Of a stretch of DNA of 64,000 nucleotides, positions 26,567 to 35,265 are shown one piece after another. The stretch lies in contig JARBUD010000007.1 of the NCBI GenBank assembly GCA_029239875.1, positions 62,001 to 126,000 on the forward strand, in the 5' to 3' direction. The number at the start of each line of letters is the position of its first letter. The first letter of the stretch is position 1. The notes under the pieces are model-generated. The model saw only the letters and a program-made list of their open reading frames with translations. It searched no databases and was not told the DNA's origin. The position numbers were made by a program, and so were the translations under genes. The DNA is from Xanthobacteraceae bacterium (GTDB lineage: Bacteria; Pseudomonadota; Alphaproteobacteria; Rhizobiales; Xanthobacteraceae).

Positions 26567-29500
26567 GTGAGGCAAGGGGCCCCTTCGACGGCCGGGCAGA
26601 TCGCTCCGGAAGCCTGGCGAGCCATGAGCGAGGCGGCGCAGCGGGCCGGCATGCCTCTGGAGGAATGGCTGAAGAGCCAGCTCTTCGGCACCATGACCGC
26701 CGGCACGCCCGCGCCCGGAACTCCGGACCCGGTCGGCAGCGTCGCCGACCTGCAGCGCCGCATCGAGCAGCTTTCCGGCCAGATCGAGCAGCTCGGCGGC
26801 TCCGCCGCTGCCCCGGCCGAGCCGCCGCCGCCCCCCGCGCCGGTGAAGGCCGACGACCGCCTCGAATCGACCATTCGCGAACTCAACGAGCGGCTGGAAG
26901 CGCTGAACGTGATGCCCGCGCGCGCCGAGGCACCGGCCTATGCTCCGGCTGCTCCGGTAGCCCGCGCGGCCGACCCGGTGGAGATCGCGGTCGCCGAGAT
27001 CGCCGCCCGCCAGCACGAGCTCGACGGCGAGATCGCCCGTCGCCGCACCCTGCCGGCCTCCGAGCCACCCCGTGCGCCGGCTTCCTCCCTGCGGGAGAAC
27101 GTGGCGCGCGATACCCTCCGCGACCGCTTCATCCGCGATCCCTTCGCCGGCGGCCCCTTCCCCACCCGCGCGAATCCCGTGCCGCCGTCGCCCGTGCCGT
27201 CCTCGCACCCGGTTGCGCCGCCGATCGCGCCGCTGGCCCCATCGGTGCCGCCGCGCTCGCCGATCAACGACGCGCTCTCGGCGCTGCAGGGCGAACTCGG
27301 CGACATGCGCCAGTCGCTCGGCACGCTGGCGCCGCGTCGCGCCGTCGACGAATTGCAACGCGTCGTCCAGCAGCTCGCCGACCGCGTCGAGCGCTCCGGC
27401 ACGCGCGACGAGGACCTGCGCGCCACCCTGCTCGCGCTGCGCGACATGATCGGCGGCCTGAAGCTCCCCGAGCATCCGGCGCTGCTGCTCGGCCGCATCG
27501 ACACGCTCGAGCGCAAGCTCGACATCGTCAACGCCAAGGCGGTCGACGGGGCGACCATCGCCCGCCTTCAGGCGCAGGCGACCGAGATCCGCGACCTGCT
27601 CGCGCGCTCGCTTTCCGCCGATTCCGTGCGCCTCCTGGCCGAGCAGGTGTCGCTGCTCGCCACCAAGGTGTCGGAGATGGCAGCCAACGAGGACCGGGCG
27701 ATCCGCTCGGCCGTCGGCTCGCTGGAGCGGCGCCTCGACACGCTGGCCGACCGCATCGCCAGCCAGCCGGCGCCGGTCCTGCCGCTGAACGACCTCATCG
27801 CCCGACTCGATTCCATCCAGTCGAGCCTTGCCAGCGCCCGGCACGAGATGCCGCCGGGGCTGGAGGCGATGCTGCGCGGTCTCGCCGACCGCATGGAGCG
27901 GATCGAGAGGCCGGAAGAGAATCTGCGCCTCGACGTGCTGGGCCGGCAGATCTCCGAGCTGACGCAGAAGATCGAGAAGGCGGTGGCAGGGGCGGAGATC
28001 GCCGGCCAGCTCGCCAGCATCGAGCGCGCGGTCAACGACCTGTTCATCCAGATGGAGGAGACCCGCGCCACCTTCCTCGCCACCGGCTCGCGTCCCCGTC
28101 CGCCGGCGGGCGGCAGCCCGAATGGCGGCACGGCGCGGATCAAACGCGAGATCGCGGCGCTGGAAGCCGAGCGCGAAGCCCCTCCGGCAGCGTCCATGGC
28201 TTCGGCGTCCATGCCTACCGCCGTCGCGGCGCCGGTCGAGGCAGCCGCCCCGGCGGTGCCGGAAGCCAATTTCTCGCCGCCGCCGGCGTCGATCCCCAAG
28301 CCGTTCGAGCCGCAGCTCATGCGCGCCGCGCTGGAAGAGCTGAGCCGCTCCGCCGAGGCCGCCTCGCTGCGCGGGGAAACCGTGCCGGCTCCCGAAGCCG
28401 TTGCCGCACCCGAGACAGGGGCTGCCACCCCGCTCGACGACGAATTCGATTTCCGTCCCGTCGACCTCGACGCGCAGGCGGCAGCCAACGCCGCCGCGCG
28501 CGCTGCCGCCCCGACAGTGCCGAACGTGGCGCGCCCGGTCGGTCCTGCCACGGCGCCCGGCGCCCCGAACCGCGCCGCCTTCATCGCCCAGGCGCGGCGC
28601 GCCACCCTGCCGGCCGGCGCCGGCACGCCGGAGCTGCGCAGCCACATCACCGAGCGCAACCGCCGTCAGCCGACCCGCTGGCTGGCGCGCATCCGCGCCA
28701 TGCTGCTGATCGGTCTGTGCGGTTCGGCGCTGGCCTACGGTTCCTGGCATTTCCTGGCGCAGATGCGCGAGCAACAGCTGCGCGCCGCTGCGCCGGCCGT
28801 GTCCAACACCGCCAAGCTACCCTCCGCCGCCAAGCCCACCCCGCCCGGCAGCCTGCCGGCCCCCGAGGACATCACCGGCTCGGTCGGCAAGAGCGCGCCG
28901 CGCGCGCAGCCGCCGGCACAGGCCCCCGCCGAGCCGCCGGCCGCCGCTCCGGAGGCCGCCCCGCCGGCGCCGGCGCCGATCGGTCCGTCCAGCATGTCGC
29001 TGCCGACCGAGCTGCCGGGCGGCATCGCCAGCCAGGCGCTGCGTGCGGCGGCGCTCGCCGGCGATCCCGCCGCCGCCTTCGAGATCGCCCGCCGCTTCAC
29101 CGATGGCGAGGGCGTGCCGCCGAGCCCGGCGCGCGCCGCCGAATGGCTCGCCTATGCGGCGAAGAACGGCTCGATCCCCGCGGCCTACCGGCTCGGTACC
29201 GTCTACGAGAAGGGCATGGACGGCGTGCCGCGCGACGTCGCCAAGGCGCGCCAGCTCTATGAGCAGGCGGCCAATGCCGGCAACGTCGCCGCCATGCACA
29301 ATCTCGGCGTGATGCTCGCCTCCGGCGGCGCCGGCCAGCCCGACTACCGCACCGCCGTGACGTGGTTCACCCTCGCCGCCGAGCGCGGCGTGCGCGACAG
29401 CCAGTACAATCTCGCCGTGCTCTATGCCCGCGGCTTCGGCGTCACCGCCAATCCGGCCGAGGCCTGGCGCTGGTTCGCGCTGGCCGCCGCCCGCGGCGAC

Positions 29501-29671
29501 GGCGAGGCGGCGCTGAAGCGCGACGAGGTCGCCGCCAAGGTCGACGCCAGGACGCTGGCGACGCTGCGCAGCACGGTGGAGAGCTGGGCGCCGCTGATGG
29601 TCGACGCCAAGGCCAACGACACGCCGGCGGTGAGCTGGGACGACGTCCCGCGCAAGACGGCCTCGCGTTGA
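26567..29671 (+). CDS. SEL1-repeat membrane protein, PodJ-like
   Basis: The protein is about 1034 residues from a GTG at 26567 (GGAG nine bases upstream). Other in-frame starts are ATG 26297 and ATG 26624, and the true start is uncertain. Near the N-terminus SEAAQRAGMPLEEWLKSQLF is the short helix typical of Rhizobiales PodJ-like proteins. A long Pro/Ala-rich and coiled-coil region follows (VGSLERRLDTLADRIASQ, VAGAEIAGQLASIERAVNDL), then one membrane helix RAMLLIGLCGSALAYGSWHF at about 28690-28750. The periplasmic C-terminus has about four SEL1 repeats (AYRLGTVYEKGMDGV, YNLAVLYARGFGV). Caulobacter and Agrobacterium PodJ organise cell poles. A polar scaffold role is inferred from layout only. 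Confidence 0.75.
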   Translation: MRQGAPSTAGQIAPEAWRAMSEAAQRAGMPLEEWLKSQLFGTMTAGTPAPGTPDPVGSVADLQRRIEQLSGQIEQLGGSAAAPAEPPPPPAPVKADDRLESTIRELNERLEALNVMPARAEAPAYAPAAPVARAADPVEIAVAEIAARQHELDGEIARRRTLPASEPPRAPASSLRENVARDTLRDRFIRDPFAGGPFPTRANPVPPSPVPSSHPVAPPIAPLAPSVPPRSPINDALSALQGELGDMRQSLGTLAPRRAVDELQRVVQQLADRVERSGTRDEDLRATLLALRDMIGGLKLPEHPALLLGRIDTLERKLDIVNAKAVDGATIARLQAQATEIRDLLARSLSADSVRLLAEQVSLLATKVSEMAANEDRAIRSAVGSLERRLDTLADRIASQPAPVLPLNDLIARLDSIQSSLASARHEMPPGLEAMLRGLADRMERIERPEENLRLDVLGRQISELTQKIEKAVAGAEIAGQLASIERAVNDLFIQMEETRATFLATGSRPRPPAGGSPNGGTARIKREIAALEAEREAPPAASMASASMPTAVAAPVEAAAPAVPEANFSPPPASIPKPFEPQLMRAALEELSRSAEAASLRGETVPAPEAVAAPETGAATPLDDEFDFRPVDLDAQAAANAAARAAAPTVPNVARPVGPATAPGAPNRAAFIAQARRATLPAGAGTPELRSHITERNRRQPTRWLARIRAMLLIGLCGSALAYGSWHFLAQMREQQLRAAAPAVSNTAKLPSAAKPTPPGSLPAPEDITGSVGKSAPRAQPPAQAPAEPPAAAPEAAPPAPAPIGPSSMSLPTELPGGIASQALRAAALAGDPAAAFEIARRFTDGEGVPPSPARAAEWLAYAAKNGSIPAAYRLGTVYEKGMDGVPRDVAKARQLYEQAANAGNVAAMHNLGVMLASGGAGQPDYRTAVTWFTLAAERGVRDSQYNLAVLYARGFGVTANPAEAWRWFALAAARGDGEAALKRDEVAAKVDARTLATLRSTVESWAPLMVDAKANDTPAVSWDDVPRKTASR

Positions 29672-29701
29672 CTCTCCACACACCTTTCCATCCGAACGAC
29701 G

Positions 29702-29783
29702 TCATGGCTGGGCTTGTCCCGGCCATCCACGTCTTTGGGGTCAGAAAGTCGTGGATCCCCGGGCCAAGCCGGGGGATGACGGG
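29702..29783. repeat. Dispersed repeat, family C copy 1
   Basis: CATGGCTGGGCTTGTCCCGG...ATCCACG is followed by the inverse GTGGATCCCCGGGCCAAGCC and GGGGATGAC. A related copy lies at about 45465-45545. It separates the convergent SEL1 and pdeM genes. Confidence 0.7.
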
Positions 29784-29798
29784 GTTCCCTAGGCTTTT

Positions 29799-30506
29799 TC
29801 AGCCCGCGCGATCCGGCAGGCAGGCGTGGTGGGCGATGCGGTAGATGCGGGCGCCGCCGACCAGGTGCGCCGCATAGGCACCGGGGAACAGCCGCGCCAG
29901 CGCGGCGTCGCGGATGTTCAGCCCGCCGGCATAGGCACCGAGCGCCGGCATGACGAGGCGGGCGCCATCGGTGGCGAAGCAGCGCCGGCGCAATCCCCGC
30001 CCGCGCACCATTAGGCGCGCCACGGGATGGAAATGCCCGGCGACCTCGCCCGCGCCGTCGCCCGAAGGCTCGTGGCGGAGCGTGAGCGGGCCGGCGCGCA
30101 GTTCGTCGACATGGAGGCCGCCGAGGCCCGGCATGGGATCGGGATCGTGGTTGCCGGCGACCCAGATCATCTCCCGTCCGCGCATCAGCGCGGCGATGCC
30201 CGCCCGCTCCTCCTCGCCCAGGCGATCGGCGCCGCGGCGGTCGTGGAAGCTGTCGCCCAGCGCGACGATGCTGCGCGGGCGGCGGCGCTCGACCACCTGC
30301 GCCAGCAAAGCGAGTGTCGCCCTTGTGTCATAGGGCGGCAGCGGCACGCCGCGGGCGGCGAAGGAGGAGCCTTTCTCCAGATGCAAATCGGCGACAATGA
30401 GCATGCGCTCGGCCGGCCACCAGAGGGCGCCGGCGGGATCGAGCACGAGGCGCGCGCCGGCGATGACGAGGCCGTCCTCAGCCTCGCCCGTCTCCTCCAG
30501 CGCCAT
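29799..30506 (-). CDS. pdeM: Ligase-associated DNA damage response endonuclease PdeM
   Basis: The 235-residue metallophosphoesterase has the metal motifs VADLHLEKGSSFAARG (DxH), ALGDSFHD (GDxxHD), WVAGNHDPDP (GNHD) and VAGHFHPVAR (GHxHP). This subgroup is the PdeM protein that travels with an Lhr-type helicase, a beta-CASP exonuclease and an ATP-dependent ligase. Its ATG lies inside the helicase 3' end (29-base overlap), so both are co-translated. All four members occur within 7 kb here. Confidence 0.92.
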   Translation of the reverse strand: MALEETGEAEDGLVIAGARLVLDPAGALWWPAERMLIVADLHLEKGSSFAARGVPLPPYDTRATLALLAQVVERRRPRSIVALGDSFHDRRGADRLGEEERAGIAALMRGREMIWVAGNHDPDPMPGLGGLHVDELRAGPLTLRHEPSGDGAGEVAGHFHPVARLMVRGRGLRRRCFATDGARLVMPALGAYAGGLNIRDAALARLFPGAYAAHLVGGARIYRIAHHACLPDRAG

Positions 30507-33009
30507 CCCATGCGATATCGACACCGTCCATCGCCTCCCTGACCAGTTCGTCCTCGGCCTCGGCGAGCAGCGCCTCATGCGCCTCGCCCGCCACCATCTC
30601 CCGCCCGATCTCCAGCATCACCGGCACGGCGAGCGGGGAGACGCGCGGCAGGGCGATGTGGTCGATTCGCCCCCTTATGCGCGTGAGCATGTCGGAGAGG
30701 CGGCGAATGTCCAGAAGCCCGGTGGCCGCGTCCTGCCGCGCGGCGCGCAGCAGGACATGGCCGGGCTCGTGCCGGCGCAGCACGTCATAGACGAGGTCGG
30801 TGGACATCGTCACCTGCCGGGAGTTCTTTTCCTTGCCCGGAAAGCGCCGCTCGATCAGCCCGGCAATCACCGCGCATTTGCGGAAGGTCCGCTTCATCAG
30901 CGCCGATTCCGCCAGCCAGTCCTCAAGATCATCGCCGAGCATGTCGGCATCGAATAGAGCATCGAGATCGAGCCGCCCCTGCTCGATCGCCAGCGACATG
31001 TCGGAGATGCCGTAGATGGCGAGCGCATAGTCGTTGGCCACGAAGCCGAGCGGGCGCAGCCGCGCGCGGTCGAGCCGGCGCGTCAGCAGCATGCCGAGCG
31101 TCTGGTGGGCGAGCCGCCCCTCGAAGGGATAGGCGACGAGATAATGCCGCCCGCCGCGCGGAAATGTCTCCACCAGCAGGTCCGCCCGCCCCGGCAGGCG
31201 CGAGCGCAGCTTCTGCAGGTCGAGCCATTCATGCACCTGTCCCGGCAGGGTCGACCAGCGGGCCGGCTCGGCCAGCAGCGCCCGCACCCGCGAGGCGAGG
31301 AACGTGGAGAGCGGGAATTTGCCGCCTTCATAGGAGGGAACTTTGGGCTCGGCGGCGCTGGTGCGCGTCGCGCGCACCTCATCCTCGACGATGGAGAGGA
31401 ACTCCAGCACCTCTCCGGCGAAGACGAAGGTGTCGCCGGGACTTAGCTGTTCGGCAAAATATTCCTCAACCTCGCCCAGCACCCGCCCGCCATAGCGGGA
31501 TTTCGCGCTGGCGAGGCGCACTTTCAGCATCGTCGCCTCGACGATGGTGCCGACGTTCAGCCGATATTGCTGCGCCACCATAGGGTTAGTCACGCGCCAG
31601 CGGCCGTCCTTCATCTGCCGGATGCGGGCGAAGCGCTCATAGGCACGCAGTGCATAGCCACCAGTGGCGACAAACGCGACAACATCGTCGAAATCGGTGC
31701 GCGAAAGTCCCGCATAGGGCTCGGCAGATGTCACCTCGCCATAGAGCTCATCGGAGGCGAAGGGACCGGCGCAGGCCATGCCGAGCACGTGCTGCGCGAG
31801 CACGTCGAGCGCGCCGGAACGCTCCACCGCGCTGTCCTGCGCCCCCGCCCGCACCGCTTCCAACGCCGCCCGGCATTCCAGCACCTCGAAGCGGTTGGCG
31901 GGCACGAGCACGGCGCGGCTCGGCTCGTCGAGGCGGTGATTGGCCCGGCCGATGCGCTGCATCAGCCGCGAGGAGCCTTTCGGCGCGCCGACATTGATGA
32001 CGAGGTCGACCGCGCCCCAGTCGATGCCGAGATCGAGCGAGGAGGTGCAGACCACCGCCTTCAGCCGGCCCTCGCCCATCGCCGCCTCGACGCGGCGGCG
32101 CTGCGAGACGTCGAGCGAACCGTGATGCAGGGCGATCGGTAAATTGGCATCGTTGATGCGCCACAGCTCCTGGAACAGCAGCTCGGCCTGCATGCGGGTA
32201 TTGACGAAGACCAGCGTCGTCGTGTTGGCCTTGATGAGGGCGTAGATTTCCTTGAGCGAATGGCGCGCCGTATGGCCGGCCCAGGGCACCTGGGCGACGC
32301 TGTCCAGCATCGAGAGGCTGGGGGCCGCGCCGGCTTCGGCAATGACGAGGTCACCCATCTCGTTTTCGCCCGTCTGCGGCACCAGCCAGCGGCGCAGCGT
32401 CTCCGGGTCGGCGACGGTGGCGGACAACCCGACCGTCTGCGCCTGCGGGGCAATTTTGCGCAGGCGCGCGAGGCCGAGCGAGAGCAGATCGCCGCGCTTG
32501 GAGCCGGCGAGCGCGTGCAACTCGTCCAGCACGACGCGGCGGAGATCGCCGAACAAATGCTCGGCATCGGCCGAGGCCAGCAGCAGCGCGATCTGCTCGG
32601 GCGTGGTCAGCAGAATGTCCGGCGGGTCCCGGCGCTGGCGCTGCCGGCGCGACGCCGGCGTATCGCCTGTGCGGGTCTCGATACGGATGGGCAGCGCCAT
32701 CTCTTCGGCCGGCCGCTCCAGATTGCGGGCGACATCGACCGCCAGCGCCTTGAGCGGCGAGATGTAGAGCGTGTGCACGCCGGGCGGGCGTACGCTGTTG
32801 CGGGCGCGGGGGCGTCCGGAAAGCTCGACCAGGCTCGGCAGGAAGCCGGCCAGCGTCTTGCCGGCACCGGTCGGGGCGATCAGCAGGGTGGAGCGCCCCT
32901 CCCGCGCCTTGGCCAGCAGTTCGAGTTGATGCGCGCGCGGCGCCCAGCCGCGGCCGGCGAACCAGCTTCGGAACGGCTCGGGGAGTTGGTCGTCGCGGGC
33001 GGCATCCAT
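30478..33009 (-). CDS. Ligase-associated DEXH-box helicase (Lhr type)
   Basis: The 843-residue superfamily 2 helicase has APTGAGKTLAGFLP (Walker A), VVLDELHAL (DELH box), GLSATV (motif III) and VFVNTRMQAE (motif Ia/IV area). QRIGRANHRLDEPSRA is motif VI. It also carries the long Lhr-core and winged-helix C-terminal region. It belongs to the bacterial ligase-associated Lhr group (about 800-850 residues), shorter than E. coli Lhr. Its 3' end overlaps pdeM. It is thought to unwind RNA:DNA or DNA during repair with the ligase and nucleases encoded nearby. Confidence 0.94.
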   Translation of the reverse strand: MDAARDDQLPEPFRSWFAGRGWAPRAHQLELLAKAREGRSTLLIAPTGAGKTLAGFLPSLVELSGRPRARNSVRPPGVHTLYISPLKALAVDVARNLERPAEEMALPIRIETRTGDTPASRRQRQRRDPPDILLTTPEQIALLLASADAEHLFGDLRRVVLDELHALAGSKRGDLLSLGLARLRKIAPQAQTVGLSATVADPETLRRWLVPQTGENEMGDLVIAEAGAAPSLSMLDSVAQVPWAGHTARHSLKEIYALIKANTTTLVFVNTRMQAELLFQELWRINDANLPIALHHGSLDVSQRRRVEAAMGEGRLKAVVCTSSLDLGIDWGAVDLVINVGAPKGSSRLMQRIGRANHRLDEPSRAVLVPANRFEVLECRAALEAVRAGAQDSAVERSGALDVLAQHVLGMACAGPFASDELYGEVTSAEPYAGLSRTDFDDVVAFVATGGYALRAYERFARIRQMKDGRWRVTNPMVAQQYRLNVGTIVEATMLKVRLASAKSRYGGRVLGEVEEYFAEQLSPGDTFVFAGEVLEFLSIVEDEVRATRTSAAEPKVPSYEGGKFPLSTFLASRVRALLAEPARWSTLPGQVHEWLDLQKLRSRLPGRADLLVETFPRGGRHYLVAYPFEGRLAHQTLGMLLTRRLDRARLRPLGFVANDYALAIYGISDMSLAIEQGRLDLDALFDADMLGDDLEDWLAESALMKRTFRKCAVIAGLIERRFPGKEKNSRQVTMSTDLVYDVLRRHEPGHVLLRAARQDAATGLLDIRRLSDMLTRIRGRIDHIALPRVSPLAVPVMLEIGREMVAGEAHEALLAEAEDELVREAMDGVDIAWDGAGGDGRG

Positions 33010-33087
33010 CGGCACCGCGAGAAGCTAATGCCTCGCCGGCGAATTGCGAGGGGGAGCGCGCGTCCCCCTTTTTTCCCGGCCTGCGTG

Positions 33088-33194
33088 CTTCGAGGCCGGC
33101 CTGACGGCCGGCACCTCAGCATGAGGGACCTTCTTCAGATCCCAAAGCAACCTCATCCTGAGGTGCGAGCCGAAGGCGAGCCTCGAAGGATGCT
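33088..33194. repeat. Dispersed palindromic repeat, family A copy 4 (diverged)
   Basis: The half-units are in the opposite order to the other copies. A degenerate CTTCGAGGCC...CACCTCAGCATGAGG half comes first, then CCTCATCCTGAGG...CCTCGAAGGATG. It lies between the helicase start codon and the methyltransferase stop codon. Confidence 0.75.
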
Positions 33195-33202
33195 TGGTGG
33201 AC

Positions 33203-34129
33203 TCAGTCCGCCCGCAATGCCACCACCACCAGCCCCGGCACCGGCTGCTCCTTCTCCTTCCGCGTCGATTCCGCCTCGCAGGAGACGACCGCCAGCCCGG
33301 CCTCCGCCAGCGCCTCGCGCACATAGGCTTCCGCATGTGCGTAGCGCAGCGTGTCGCGCAGCAGGATACCCTCACCCGCATGGGTCTCGACGGTGAAGGC
33401 GATCAGCCCGCCAGGCTCCAGCACGCGGCGGCTTTCCGTCAGGATGGGGTGGAGGTCAGCAAGATAGCAGAAGGCGTCGCCGGCGAAGATCAGGTCGGTG
33501 TCCTCTGCCGGCCGTCCGGCGAGAAAGGCGACCATCTCGCCGGCCACCAGTCGCTCATAAACCCCGCGCTTCGTCGCCTCGGCGATCATGTTGGGCGACA
33601 GGTCGACGCCTTCCAGCGCCCCGACGTGATCGGAGAGGCGCGCGGCCACCAGCCCGGTGCCGCAGCCGAGGTCGAGTCCGCGCGCAAAGGCATAGGACCG
33701 GCCGAGGGCACCGCACGCGGCGGCGAGCGCGTCGTCAATCAGCTCCGGGCCGCGATAGTCCAGCCGCGCCAGGGCCGCATCGAAGCGGCCGGCATACTGG
33801 TCGAACAGAACGCGCACATAGGCCTCGCTCATGTTCGCCACCTCGCCTTCGAGCCGCGCGAGGCGCAGCGTCGCGCCGAGCATGTCCTCGGGGTCGAGGG
33901 CGAGTGCCTGCTCGAAGGCATGGCGCGCCTGCGCGGTGTCACCGGCCCCTTCCCGCGCCTCGCCGAGCAGGAACCAGCCCGGAGCATAGGCGCCCGCCCG
34001 CTCCATCGCCTCGCCCAGCAACGCGGCCGCATCGGCCGGGTTGCCCTCTTCTATCAGCGCGCGCGCCCACTCGATCCGGCGATCGACCGTCGGGTCGCCG
34101 GAGGAGAGGATGAGCCTGCCTGCACTCAT
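33203..34129 (-). CDS. TPR-containing class I SAM-dependent methyltransferase
   Basis: The protein is 308 residues. About 1-90 form two or three TPR-like repeats (PGWFLLGEAREGAGDTAQ, RHAFEQALALDPED). A class I methyltransferase follows, with SAM motif LDLGCGTGLVAARL at about 158, VDLSPNMIAEA and DLIFAGDAFCYL. The FDQYAGRFDAALARLDYRGP segment is typical of a TPR-methyltransferase group seen in alphaproteobacteria. The substrate is unknown. It sits between the two halves of the ligase-associated repair set, a position worth noting, though no direct link is known. Confidence 0.85.
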   Translation of the reverse strand: MSAGRLILSSGDPTVDRRIEWARALIEEGNPADAAALLGEAMERAGAYAPGWFLLGEAREGAGDTAQARHAFEQALALDPEDMLGATLRLARLEGEVANMSEAYVRVLFDQYAGRFDAALARLDYRGPELIDDALAAACGALGRSYAFARGLDLGCGTGLVAARLSDHVGALEGVDLSPNMIAEATKRGVYERLVAGEMVAFLAGRPAEDTDLIFAGDAFCYLADLHPILTESRRVLEPGGLIAFTVETHAGEGILLRDTLRYAHAEAYVREALAEAGLAVVSCEAESTRKEKEQPVPGLVVVALRAD

Positions 34130-34206
34130 GCGGGTGGTTCTCTGACGTGGCCGCCGCGAGTGCCTCTCGCGAAAAATCGGGCGCGCCGCCCTATATAGGT
34201 TCCGCG

Positions 34207-35265
34207 ATGCGCCCGGAAGAGCTTCTCCATTCCACGCCGCAGGGCCTCTATTCCCCCGCCGGCGATTTCTTCATCGACCCGACGCGGCTGGTGCCGCGCG
34301 CGCTCATCACCCACGGCCATTCCGATCATGCGCGTGCCGGCCACGGCGCGGTGATGGCGACGCGCCAGACACTCGACATCATGGCGATCCGCTATGGTGA
34401 GGGCTTCGCCGGCGCGACGCAGGCGGCGGAATATGGGAAACGCGTCGAGTTGAACGGCGTCGGCGTCACCTTCCATCCCGCCGGCCACATCCTGGGCAGC
34501 GCGCAGATTGCGCTCGACCACAAGGGCTGCACCATCGTGGCCTCGGGCGACTACAAGCCGGGCGCCGACCCGACCGCCCTGCCGTTCGAGCCGATCCGCT
34601 GCACCATCTTCATCTCGGAAGCGACCTTCGGCCTGCCGGTGTTCCGCCATCCCGACCCGACTGAGGAGACCGCCAAGCTCACGGACTCGCTCGCCTTGTT
34701 CCCCGAGCGGGCGCATCTCGTCGGCGCCTATGCGCTCGGCAAGGCGCAGCGTGTGATGGCGCTGCTTCGCGCCGCCGGGCACGACAGGCCCATCCTCATC
34801 CACGGCGCGATGGAGCGGCTGACCGGGTACTATCAATCGCAAGGCATTCCGCTCGGCGACATTCGCCTCGCCCGCGAGGTGAAGCCGGCCGAGCTCGCCG
34901 GCTCGGTCGTCATCTGCCCGCCCAGCGCGATGACCGATGTGTGGTCGCGCCGCTTCCCCGATCCGGTCACCGCCTTCGCCTCGGGCTGGATGCGCATCCG
35001 CGCCCGCGCCCGGCAGAACGGCGTCGAGCTGCCGCTGATCATCTCGGATCACGCCGACTGGGACGATTTGCAGGACGCCATCCTCGCCACCGGCTGCGAG
35101 GAATTGTGGGTCACTCACGGCCAGGAGGACGCCCTTGTCCACTGGGCGCTGCTGGCCGGCCTGCGCGCGCGTCCGCTACATATGGTCGGCTATGGCGAGG
35201 AGGAAGCGGAGACCACCGCAGCGCCTGACACGGCCGCCCCGGAAACTCCGGAGGCGCAGCCGTGA
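34207..35265 (+). CDS. Ligase-associated DNA exonuclease (metallo-beta-lactamase/beta-CASP)
   Basis: The 352-residue protein has the metal motif THGHSDHARAG (HxHxDH), FHPAGHILGSAQI, VASGDYKPGADPT and the C-terminal ISDHADWDDL. This is the short beta-lactamase/beta-CASP family annotated as mRNA 3'-end processing factor or as ligase-associated exonuclease when next to a ligase. Its stop codon overlaps the GTG of the ligase gene, so the two are translationally coupled. It should trim DNA (or RNA) ends before ligation. Confidence 0.92.
   Translation: MRPEELLHSTPQGLYSPAGDFFIDPTRLVPRALITHGHSDHARAGHGAVMATRQTLDIMAIRYGEGFAGATQAAEYGKRVELNGVGVTFHPAGHILGSAQIALDHKGCTIVASGDYKPGADPTALPFEPIRCTIFISEATFGLPVFRHPDPTEETAKLTDSLALFPERAHLVGAYALGKAQRVMALLRAAGHDRPILIHGAMERLTGYYQSQGIPLGDIRLAREVKPAELAGSVVICPPSAMTDVWSRRFPDPVTAFASGWMRIRARARQNGVELPLIISDHADWDDLQDAILATGCEELWVTHGQEDALVHWALLAGLRARPLHMVGYGEEEAETTAAPDTAAPETPEAQP

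Noticed and set aside
26501-28774. 757-codon open frame antisense to the SEL1 protein gene
   Set aside because: Arg/Gly/His-rich shadow with no recognisable domain or ribosome site.
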